This document shows, piece by piece, positions 1-12,100 of a DNA stretch of 64,000 nucleotides. Position 1 is the stretch's first letter; each line of letters opens with the position of its first letter. The stretch is taken from NCBI RefSeq assembly GCF_028372415.1, contig NC_092874.1, forward strand, positions 335,314,651 to 335,378,650. Direction: 5' to 3'. The notes beneath the pieces are model-generated. The model was not told the origin of the DNA. It ran no database searches and saw nothing but the letters and a program-made list of their open reading frames with translations. A program made the position numbers and the translations under genes. The stretch comes from Notamacropus eugenii. Its lineage: Eukaryota; Chordata; Mammalia; Diprotodontia; Macropodidae.

Positions 1-3000
1 ACATGCATCAAACCTGAGAAGGGCACCTGAGATGATTAGGCCCTGAGGTTGGTTTCATTGCCTTTTTAGTGGAAAAACTAGCCCATGTGGCAGGAAATTT
101 TGATCTTATTACCTTGAGTTTCAGCTAGATGAGTAATTAATGTTACTCCTAACATAACCTTGAAGGAAGACAATTTCTGAGGAGTAAAGAGGAAGCAGTA
201 CATTGGAAGGAGAGGAGACTTGAGAAAGGAGTGGTAGCTCCTTGAAAGTAGAGATTGTTTGATTCCTTGTCCTTCTTGTATCCTTGGTACCTAGCACGTA
301 ATAGATGCTTAATCAATGTTTAATTGATAAGGAGAAAGAGATCACTTCTAAGAAGATGGAACAGCTTGTAGTATCAAAAACTGTAGACCAGTCAAGGAGA
401 AAGGACTGAGAAAAACCCAGCAGATGTCGCAGTTAAGAGCTAAATGTAACCTCTGGAGAGTGCCAGTTAGAAGGTTGGCATAGGGATGTTGTCTTCTGAG
501 GTCCTTGTTAAGAAACAAGAGTTAGCATGGAAAACGTAATTGAAATTGGGGAACTCCCAGGGGAGGAAACTCCCTCTGGCACCTTACAGCTAAGAAAATG
601 TTTCTCAAAGTGTGGTCTTGATAGGCCACAGGTTCCCAGAGACCCTTTCATGGAGTCTACCAGGTCAAAGCTATTTTCATAGTTGTACTAAGACATTTAA
701 ATTTCTAATACAATAAGTATCAATAGATATAACCCACATAAGTATAAGCTCTTGGAGGGTTGCCCTCAGTCATTTTAAAGAGAGTAAAAAGGTAGAGATC
801 AAGAAGTTTGAGAACTACCAGTCTGAGGTTTGCCTTGAGCATGGAGAAGGTGAAGTTACTTGCCCAGGATCACACTCAGATTGTGTATGGAACTCAGGGC
901 TTCCTGGCTTCAAAGCCATTTCTTTATCCATTATGCCATTCTGCCTCTCAAAAACTAAGACTAGAAAAACTTAAACATTTTAAATACATAGACAAACTTA
1001 CAGAATTTGAGATATAAAATAGTATATCTGAAGCTACAAAACCACGCACTAAAAGGATTCATGTTTAGAGCTAATAAACAGAAAAGACTAGAGAGGCTCT
1101 TCTATAGAGAAGTAAGAATGATGTTAAAAATCCTCAAAATTAAGCAAGTTTTATATACATATAGCAGGCTCCAGGAGGTCCTAAAACCAGTATGTGTATA
1201 TTGGGAGAAAAGGGAGACAAAGTGGTAGAAAGGATGAGGCAGTGCTTCTGTCAAATCTCTTTAGTGGGAATGTTGGAGACCTCTTGTCCCTTACTAGTTC
1301 TTTATGTCTCTGGAAAGCACTACTTTGATTGATACTTGCCCTCTATTACCTGAAGAGACCAGCTTAAGGTATGGACAGTCTGTGACCATCATGATAATTG
1401 TGTTAGGGGATTAGTTAATCTTTGGTCACAAAGTGATGGTTCCCCTTCTCTGTTCTTCAAATGATGTGAAAAGCTAGTACCTTTTTTCCCCCTTATCTTT
1501 TGATTGAAGCAGAATTCCACCATACATCAAGGCCTAATTCGCAAACCCTGTGACTCCTTTGTGTATACATTGCCGCTTTGAGGTAGGCATCAGAAGCATA
1601 GGAGGTTAAATCCAGATGAGTGCTTAGTGATCATTTTGCTGAAGATCCCCATTCCAGTTCAGAACTAGGGCTAGAACCCAGGTTTCCTTCGTAATTTAGT
1701 TAGTTTCTGCACTGTTTCTATATGGAATTACCTCTGTGTTGGGAAGGCTTCCTTTTTAGGTACAAACAAAACTTGTGTTGTAACTTGCCAGGCATAGTGC
1801 AGGACCCATACTACTAAATGACTGGCTTTTGCCTCCCAAATTCCTACCAACCTTTGCCTACTTTTTCCAAGTAAGAGAGTTATTACTAGATGAGTGTAGA
1901 AGTTGATGGATATATTTCATTTTCTCTAGGTGTAGTTTAAGGAAGTAGACAAAGAGTGGGAAAATGTAGAGAGATGAACATTAAATTCGTAAAATCTCAC
2001 TTAATCTAATCTAAACCTGAGTGGGAATTCCCTCTACAGTATCCTCAACAAATACCCATCTAGCCTCAGACTTAATATCTTCAGTGATGGGGAGCTTATT
2101 TACTAAAGTTGTCCATTTCAAGTTTTCCTTTATGTCAGGCTGAATTCTGCCTTTCTTTTTTTCCATCACATATTCCTAACTGCCTCTTGAGTCCAAGTAT
2201 ATTGAAGTATACCTTCTAATGGTTGAAGACAGCTGTCTTATTACCCTTTAGTCTTCTTTATTCCATGTTGGATATCCTTAGTTCCTTCTGCTGATCTTCT
2301 TATGAACTACAATCCAGACATTTTAAGTTGATACATATTTATAATAAAAGTTTACTGCCCAAATTAAAATTGAAGCAAAAATCAAATGCATTTATATTAT
2401 ATGTCTCTAAAGAATAAACATGAACAGTACAGATCAATTGAGAGTTTGTGAACTGGTCAAACAAAAGTCAGAAGTTTTTAAAATTTATAAATAAATGTGT
2501 ATATATTTATATACACATACATGTGCATATGTATGTGTATAAAAATATATCTATTATTGAAAATTCTCAGCTTTGCTAAGAAGCCATATTTAGTTGTGCA
2601 GCAAAACTACTTGAAATTTGCTTGTTGGGAATTATTGCTGAAGCTCTGGTTTTTGTTTTAATTAGATGATGCTAAGAATATCCAAATATCTTATTTGTAA
2701 GTAGCTCCTTAACACATGGATATTAAAGTGCTGATGGCAGTTTTATATTCTCAAATTTGCATATTATTTTAAATTTTGGGAAGAATTGTCCTTTGGCCTG
2801 ATTACTAAACAAATCTCAGGAACTCACTGGCAAAGGGTAGTACAGGGGTGGTGAGGCACTTGGCTTAAAGATTGAAATGAGTAAGGTAGCATAGTGTAGT
2901 GCAGAGGGAGACAGAAAGATCTGAGTTCAAACCCCATTTCTGTCACATGCTAGCTGCTTTTCCTATATAAAGTCCTTAATCTCTTTGTATTTTCTGGCAA

Positions 3001-6000
3001 CTCTCTAAGACTTAGATTTTTGAACAGGTATAAAAAATATGCATTTGTAGAGGGAAGTGCTCACCTGGAGTTCCCCATATGATGAAATCATGAATCTCAT
3101 CTTGTTAAAATTTCCTTTTTGTACTTGAGGGTAAGATTTTTGCCAATTATTGGGTGCCACGGTGACCTGGTACTGAAATTTTTTAGTTCTTGAAACACTC
3201 ATCTGTCCAACTCTTAATTTGTCTGTTTTATCTCACTATTGAGATCATAAGTCTGGAGGACAATTACAGTGTCATGTAGTTTTTTCTCCCATAGCACTCA
3301 GCAGTGTGCTGGGTGCATAGTAGGCAGTCAGCAACATTTGAGTGAAAAAATTAAGAAAGAAAACTATAATTCATATTTGTATTTATTTAAACCTCAAAAG
3401 GGTTTTTTTATGTTGATTTTGCTTTAAAAAAATTGCATTTGTTGAAAAGGCTATCTGAGACAAATTATACACGTTCTTGGTGGTGACTGTTGCCCTTTTA
3501 GTATTGTGTGAAGAAAAAAAATCCTGCAAGATTTGTGTTTAGCCTGTTTGAGTAAAACGAATTCATTCTCCCATGACAGCACCAGTATCTTGTCATATAA
3601 GCTGATAAATAAATGTTTTTGTACCTTTTGAAAATGAACTTTACACCTTGGTCCAAGTTGACAACCAACAGAATTTAACTAGAGAAGTCACTAGAAAACT
3701 TTTAGAGAGACCTAATGACAAATCAGTTTAACTAAACTTCTTAAGTTATAATTCATTCACAGTTTTTCTTGTTTGGAAGAAAGACTATCAGTGGGAAGAC
3801 ATTTAGTTTTGGTGTCAGAAGACTCATGTTTTAAATCCCTGTTTTGCCTCGAACTGTGTGTGATTGCAACCAAATTCTGGGCCTTTGTTTCCCCATCTAT
3901 AAAATGAGGGGATTGGATTTACTCTTCTAGTAATCTCTAAGGTCCTCCTAGTTCTAAAATATGAACTATGAACATTATTTCAGTAGAAATCCAGTTAACT
4001 ACATTTATTTGAGGGAGGGGAGGTGAAAGTCAGTTTAACAAGCATTTTGTCATGCCAAGAACTCTAGAGGAAAGTGGCCTTCTGGCCCCGCTAGGAGTAC
4101 ATAATGTTAGGATTTTAGAGGCCATCTATGTCAGTCCTTTCAATTTAGGAGTAAGACCCAGAAATGTGAAGAGGCTTTAGCACGGGCATGGAGGCACAGT
4201 GAAGTCAGCAGGACAGCTAGGATTCGATCTGGGTCTTCACACCATGCTGTTCTTGTCGCTACCTGTGCTGCCTCCCTAATGTTCATTTACACATGTTGAT
4301 CTTACTTGCCTTCCCTTTCAGATTGATTCCCTTTTAGAAGTCAAGGGTGGTAGTTTTTAAAATTTTGCTTTAATAGTCCTTCCCAATGCTGTTTATTGGT
4401 AGTCCTTTTTATATCCTGTCAGATGCAATCTGTGGTCTTATGAAAAAAGTTAAGACTACAAGTTTCTACTTGGGAAATTTTCCCTTTTTATCTAGTTTGT
4501 TCACTGTTAAACAGAAACTATGTACCATGCACTCTGCTCATTGTTGAGGAAGAGGTAAAAAAAATAAATAATAAAATAGCCTTTAGCCCCAAGAAGTTCT
4601 AGTAGGGAGGATAAGCCTACAAGCAACTCTAATATAAGTTAGAATACTCACTTAATTGGTGCGTCTTTATATATAAACACTGACTTGGTAAAAGTGAAAT
4701 CTGTTGAATCAGTAGGTTCATAATATCTTGCAGCTTTCTGTCTAAAAAATAAACATTAATTTGTCCATACATCAAATGTTTTCTAATAAGTTGTGGATGT
4801 AATGGAGACATTCTTGATTTTATGAAGTTTTCAGGATTGTATGTGCCTGGTTTATTCTAGTCTGGTATAGTACATTCCGTTCAACACACATTAAACACCT
4901 ACTGTATGCTAAGCCCTGGGGATACGATGACAAATAAAAGTTGTCCCTAGTCTTCTAGAACTTGCATGTTGTTGAGGGAAAGAAACTTGCATAAATATAT
5001 ATATTTAGTGCACTGAAAACTGAGGAAGAAGAGAGAGGTGCTTATGTAGATGCTGAATTATATGAAGCATTTGATGGGGGTAATGTGGTTAAAAACAATA
5101 GAATATATTTGAAAACTTATTTGTTACAATGGGGTATTCTTTTATAAGGGAGATGTTGACACTGGGAAAAACTAGTATTAAAACAGTAGTACTTTAAATG
5201 TGTGTGTGTTTATGTGTGTGTTTGTACGTGTGTGTACACACACACACATGGAGAGCAGAACAGGGAAGTAGAGTTAGGAAGACTTGGCTTCCATTCTCTT
5301 TGGACATATACTGGCTGTATGACCCTGGCCCCAGGCAACTCTCTGAGACTATAAGTGGCAGAGCAGGTCCTTTACTACTTTGGAAAAGGGGTGTTTCCTC
5401 ACTGGGAGTTCCCCATACCAGTGGAATTACAGGTCTGACTATATGGGTGTAGAGACACACACATATATACACCCACAGTCATATGATTTGTCCTTTTTTG
5501 TATATAAATATTCTCATTTTATTTTATATATGTTGAGTTCAGAATTACCCTGATCTCAACTGATACCAAATAAAATGAACATATTCTTAATTCAAAATAG
5601 AGCAAATAATGAGGCCTATATATGAAACCATGAATATTTCTTACTTCCTTTTTTAAGCGTATAAAATCAAAGCTTGTCCTTGTCATTTGCTTTAGTTCTT
5701 AAAACATTTAATTTGGAACCACTTACTTTGGTTGGTTTGGTTTGGAACTACTCATTGAAAAAACAAAATATGCTAAGCTATCAAGCTAAAAAACTTCTTA
5801 CCTATAAAAACTCCTGTGACAGAAATATTTTGAGTTATTAGTTATTCTTTACTTCTGGCATCAGACTTTCTAAATGGGGCAAACACAGGAGAGACCCTCT
5901 TGTTTTTGGATGACAAATAAAATTAAGTGTCTACAGCCTCTGCTGTTGGCAGATGTTCCCATTCTGTAGGTTTTAACTCTAATTTGGATCATTACTTATC

Positions 6001-6082
6001 AATGTTAACTTTTATCCAAGTATTAGAATGAAAAAGATTTAAGTTTTTGCTAAAAGTTTAAAAATATTTTATTTTGCTATAG
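1..6082. repeat. GID4: GID4 intron: L2, MIR and hAT scraps
   Basis: Recognisable pieces: L2 3' end about 238-330 (+); non-autonomous hAT about 599-821 with tttctcaaag/tttgagaac ends; MIR about 835-950 (-), 1595-1720 (-), 2875-2985 (+), 3790-3965 (+), 4100-4285 (-); L2 3' end 3236-3350 (+); an unclassified ancient repeat at 4500-4640 and 4866-4990; TG/CA-rich simple repeat about 5198-5250. The remainder shows nothing. Confidence 0.7.
599..821. mobile_element. Non-autonomous hAT element, about 220 bp
   Basis: Starts tttctcaaagtgtggtc, ends gtttgagaactaccag, with the inner blocks gaccctttcatggagtct and atagatataacccacataa. These match the ends of a Charlie-group element in other mammals (from memory). 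Confidence 0.65.
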
Positions 6083-6190
6083 GAATACCCAACTCTTACT
6101 ACCTTCTTTGAAGGGGAAATAATCAGCAAAAAGCACCCATTCTTAACCCGAAAGTGGGATGCAGATGAGGATGTAGATCGTAAACACTGG
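6083..6190 (+). CDS. GID4: GID4 exon starting [13 protein letters not shown] (probably exon 3 of 6)
   Basis: A 108-nt, 36-codon exon in phase 0 at both ends. The acceptor is ttgctatag and the donor gtgagt. It ends with the conserved [11 protein letters not shown], part of the barrel wall. Confidence 0.96.
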
Positions 6191-9100
6191 GTGAGTAACT
6201 TCTTGAATGATCCACTTTGGCTCTTCAAATGACAATTTGGTTACTAAAGGTAATTTGAGATTTAGAATCTTTTAGGCTATTGAGTATTTCCTAGCCAAAA
6301 AGAGAAAAAGGTACTTTTCTAATTGGCCACACTTTTATTTTCTCTTTGGAAGTTAAAGCTATGAGCAAAATGGAAATTTATTCCAGTATACTCAAATGGT
6401 GACCTTATTAATGTGTTTCCTCCAGCAGTGCAGTGTAATTTATTCACAACTAACCATGTTGTGGGAATCCTCCTGTTTGATATACAAGGACCGCCCAGTG
6501 TGCTGGGGGAACATCTTTGGGTTTTCCTGACATCCTAAGGATACTAAGGAAGCACGTGGGCTCTCTGACAGTTAACTTTTTGTTCTCTCAACATAAACAG
6601 CACATCATCTTTTTCAGTTGTGCATTTCTTTGATGATACTTTTTACACCACTTCTTTATAATTAATTTCTTATTCATATATGTTGTAGTCTGCTTACATC
6701 TACTATATTCCTTACTGTTGACCTTTGAGTGAATCTCAACTTCATTTCTTTGTAGAATATAGTGTTTCACGACTCATAGCTGATGTAACATTACCAGAGG
6801 AATACTGGTTTTAAGGAATGACCCTTCAAACAGAGGAGTTTGTATTTGATTCTAGAATGAATCGTAACCTTTTTTGTATCATGGACTCTTTGGCAGTCTG
6901 GTAAAGTCTATGGATCTTTTCTTAGAGGAATGTTTTTAATATAAGGAAAACAAATTATATTAAAATATAATTATGAAAATATAAACCATATCTTACTATA
7001 TTTGTGTTGTAGTATGACAAAATATTTTTAGACTATTAAGCTATAGAATAGTCTTTGATAAGGCAACACACATATCATGTTGGACTTGCAATAACTTAAT
7101 TTTTTTCTTGATGGTTACAAATATTGAAAATCTTGGTTCACAAAGATGTATTGTTATAATAATGGAATTAAAGCTTCTATAGCTCACTTTATAAGGTATG
7201 AACATAGGCTCCTCTCAATGAATCTAGTATTCTGAAGGCATTTCAAGTTAAACTCAAATACACTTAAGTTGTCATAAATTTTTGGTCCTAAAATCAATGA
7301 GTTTATCTTTAACTAGGTCATTATCTTCAATATAATTTATGCCAAAGAAAAAGATTGTCAGTCTTATGGTTCAACTTTAATGTCCTCTAAGTCATCTTTC
7401 AGAAAGAATTCTGAAATGTTTCCAGTTGTTTGTAGATTTCTCTTTTCAAAGAAATTGACAGATAATTTTATATCCCAGCTCAGTCTTAGTAAAGCATTTT
7501 CTCTGACTTTTGAAACTTTGTGAGGATGTCAGCTTCCATCGTCATTTTCATACTGGCAGTTTAGCCAAGAAAGCCAGCTTTTGTCAGTATCATCCAGCTT
7601 GGTGACTTCAGTACCTTGAACTGAAAGGTTTGTCTCACTCATTGTCTTCCAGGTAAGCCAGCCAGTGAGTAAATCCTCTTTCCAGGTGCTTCAAGAGTGG
7701 GCTTTCTTTTTCATTTAGAACACAATGAAACTTGTGCCCTTAATTTCTTAGAAGCTCTTCAAGACTTTTCCTCTTGAAAGCCAGTGAATTTCTGTGTGGT
7801 AGAGAAACACTTCTATTTTGTTCCCACTTCTTGACAAAATCTTCTAAAATGTGATGATTTAAAGATGTTGTTCTGATAAACTTGGTAACTTATGACTATT
7901 GACAAAACTTCTTTGGGGTTTTTGGAGGAGTCTTTGTTGCCCCTAAATATCTGTGATGATGGGAGGAGCTTCTTATTTCCCTAAAATAACAAATGTTTAT
8001 ACATTACCGAGTGTCACAGAAACTCCGTCTGTGCAAAGATTATGAAACTTTACTTTCCAAAGTCTTGTTTGACACAAATATTTTACTATTTCTAAAGGCT
8101 GACAGTTTCCTAAAGGGACTGAGAAAATAAGAATTCTTTGATGGTGTCGCCATGCACAGAGCAAACAAAAATAAGGAGCTAGTTATACTGAGAGATGTCT
8201 TGTTTTATCCAGTAGCATACTGAAAGGAGTCCTGTTTCAAAATGTCCACAATTCTGGAATATATGATATATCATTTCACAATGGAATTGCTTCCAGATTT
8301 TCTTCAATTGCAAACCAAAGAAGCATTTTGACCATTGCCAGTACAGATGGCTTTACTAAAATCTCTTCAGGACTGAGGGGTTTCTTTTGCTGGGCAGTTC
8401 CATAAGCAGCTTTTATGAAAAAAGTTTCTGTGAAACGGCAAATCTAAGTTTGGAAAGTGTTCCAGCTTTTTCAAATTGAATTTTCTTTGCACAGAAAGAA
8501 CTCACGTCTTTATAAGTATTTTCAGTATATACACGTGAGGTGCACTTTCAGTTTTCTTGACTTCATACTCTGATTCACAAGAATTTTTCTGTGTGCATGT
8601 GCGCACATACGTATACTCACACACAAAATAGCAGTGGCTTTTGTCACATTTTACATTCATTACTTCAGGTGAAACTAGGCAACTTAGTGGCACAATGAGT
8701 CAGGAAATCCCTCATTAGACACTTAGAAGCTGTGTGACCCTGGACAAGTCACTTAATTTCTGTTTGCCTCAGCTTCCTCAACTATAAAATGGAGACTAGC
8801 ACCTACCTCCCAGGATTGTGAGAATCAAATGAGATTATATTTGTAAAGTGCTTGGTACAGGATTTGGCACATAGTAGGCCTATATAAATAGTAGCTATTG
8901 TTATTATTGACCATATAATATAGTCTTTATACTTTTCTTTGACATTTCAACTTAAATTAGGTCAGCAAAATGTAAATAGATCTAAAAGAAAATATTTGAT
9001 TCAGTTGATTTTTTGAAGCTTATCCTTTTTGTATGATTTTTAAGTGATTTGATAAATCTGCATAGAATAAGTAATTTTTGTGAGATATTCAAGAAATTTA

Positions 9101-12100
9101 CAGAAGTGAAATAAGACAATTTTTGCAATTTATAACCAGAATTTTAACCCTTTTAATGACCTTTAACTCTCTCATAGAAGCAATAGCTCAGGAGTTCTGT
9201 CCTTCCTTGGCTTTTGTTTGTAGAGTTGTATCCTAGAAATAATGTTTACAGTTGTCTCACAAAGCTATTTTTTAAATGAGTAGCATTTTCATAAAATAAT
9301 AATGCATGAAAATCACTTGAACAGCACACTATGTATACATGTCTTCATAACACAGTGTACAAAAAGGAAAAATGAAGAGGAAAAGTAAGATAAAGAATCT
9401 CTGTTCACAGAACTTACAACACTGTGAGTGACCTTAGCAGTAATAAATTACTTTAAATAACACTCTTTGGCAGTTATCTCAGCCATCAGATGTGTTTGAA
9501 CTTGCCTGGTCTGCATGTGTAGTCCATCTGCCTATATATGTTATAAAAGACCATGTTATGGAAGTCAAGATATTTTTTGAACTTCTGCTTTTGCAAAATG
9601 AAAACAACTCATCTTCTTCCATATATTTATTGGCAAACAATTATATTTTAGGGATACTTAAAGGCAAAATAAATGAATGGGTCACTAACATCATGCAACT
9701 TCACAATTTGGTGACTGAACAACAGAGAGGTGTGCTGGCCAACTCCTTTGTATGAGCAATTGTAGACAGAATCGGAGTCACATGAGATCTAGTAGCTGGT
9801 CTAATAACTATAATAATTTTGAGCACAAATGATATTTTGAGATATCTATAACAAATGTAATGTGATATGATACTCTCTGTGATTTCTGTTGCTAACAAAG
9901 TCACAGGTACTGGTAATACTACTGTGATTTATTGCCTATGAGTTGAGAAAATTAAATTGATTCTGTATCTTTTTTTATTGGTTCTGTTTACATACAAATA
10001 ACTGATTTTGTCCTGTAACTGCCTAAGTCATGGTTCTTTGTCTCTGAACTTAGTTCAGAAATTTCACTGGCCTGTAATGAGTTCCGTTTAGAAGTCCAGC
10101 TCTCTTGCTAATTACTGTCCTATTCTTGCCTTGAGGAAATCTGCTATCTTTGAGGGATGTGGATGGACGAGTCAGGTCCAGTATCTTTACACCACCAAGC
10201 TATCTTTTAAAGATATCTGATTTGCTGTGCAAAGAAGTGTGGTCCAGTATCTCTAAACTTGCAGGTAGACTCAAAATGAACATTTCTTGGTCACAGGAAG
10301 GGTGTTATTGCTAGCCTCTCATTCCCAATTTCCAACCAGTCATTGTCCCCCATGCCTCAACTCTGTAACCAGTCATAACTTGTTCCCCACCTGTGAAGTT
10401 GTTCTTTGTTCTATACTCCCCCAAAACTATTTAAGGGAGCTGTCCACGTCATTCAGAGCTTTGCTGAGGAAGCTGAGATCCTATTTTTGATAGATTGGTG
10501 CTTTACTAAGAAATTGATCATTCAGAACTTTGTGCCTAAGTTTATCTTAATTTTAACTCTTACAGCTTATAATTGATAGAATTGCAAAACTTTATTTAGA
10601 GTTTGGTGAAAATAAATATGCAGTTTTTTTACATCCAAGTTCATGGACCCCAAATTAAGAACCTCTGTCCTAGAGATAATAGGGAGCCACTGGGATTTAT
10701 GGAGCCAGACAGAGTGGCATGGTTAATCCTATGGTTTAGGACTATGACTGTTTTGTGGAGAATAGTTTGGAGAATAGTGAGATTTGAGGCTTGGAGTTTA
10801 ACTCAGAGGCATTTGCCATAGTGTAGGTGAGGGAAGGAAGTAGGACAGGTGAGTTGAAAGGTGACAGATTCAAGAAAGACTGGGGAGACAGAATCAACAA
10901 GACTTAACAGTTGATAGGTTATATGAAGTAAAGGAGTGTAAGAAGTCAAAAATAAAAACAAAGTTGAAGCCCTCAGTAATTAGGAGGATAGTAGTACCCT
11001 CAACAGAAATAGGGAAATTTGGAATATGGGTAGGTTTGGGTGAATTAATAATGAATCAATTGTGTTTTACATATATAGAGATGACTACAGAACATGTTGT
11101 TTCAAATGTTCATTAGGCAGTTAGTACTGCAAGACTGGATGTCAGGAGGGAGACCAGGGAGGGATGCATAGATCTAGGAGTAATCTATATACAGATAACA
11201 TATTTCTCAGAGAGAAAGGACCATAGCTTGGGCATACAGAATAGAGTTCCTGTGGAAGGTGGGATTTGAGTCTTCAAGGATGCCAAAGAAACCAGGGGTT
11301 AGTCAACATACAACATACAGTGCCAGGCACTGTGCTAAGCTCAAGATTACAAAGAAAGTAAATCACAATCCCTACCCTCAAGGGGCTGACATTCTAATGT
11401 AGGAAAAAATAGCCAAATAACCGTATACACACACACACACACGATATACGGGTGTATATTTTGTACGTATGTGTGTGTGTATGTGTGTGTGTAGAGAGAA
11501 AATGGATGAGTATAAATAGAAGGTTATTTCAAAGGGAAGGCACTAATAGCATAGGGTCCTGGGAAAGGCTTCTAGCATGAGGTAGGGTTTTATCTAAGAA
11601 TTGAAGGCAAGAGGCAGAGAGCTTCAAGCGTGAGGGATGGCCAGTGACATGGCGGCCAGTCTGAAGATGGAGTATTGTGTTTGAGGAGCAGCCAGAAGGC
11701 TGCTGTCACTGGAGCTCAGAGTGTATGGAGTGAGAATATTGGGAGGACCACCAGGTTTGAAAGAGCTTTTAAAAACCAAACTGAATTTTATGTTCCTGGA
11801 GGTAGTAGTGAGCTGTTGGAATTCATGGGGGGAGGGATGTGTGTCTGTTATAGTCAGACCTGAACTTTAGGAAAGTCACTGACAGAATGGAGGATGGATT
11901 GGTGAGAAGTGAAATTCAGTAGTCTATGAAATATTTTTTTTTGTAGTCTATGAAATATTAATGAAGATTACATAGAGAATGCACATGGTAGGTATGTGTG
12001 GGTTGCAGCACATAACTGACAAGAAACTCTAAAAAGAACAGAAGTAGAAGGTGTCGTTAAGCAGTTCTGTGATAGGAAGAGAAAATGGGCTGTTCAGGTG

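Noticed and set aside
5194-5472. Overlapping plus and minus frames near 5.2-5.5 kb
   Set aside because: Built around TG/CA simple repeat (poly Thr-His / Val-Cys); no gene evidence.
9492-9755. 87-codon plus-strand frame
   Set aside because: Lies within the hAT fossil, opposite to the transposase strand, without family similarity.
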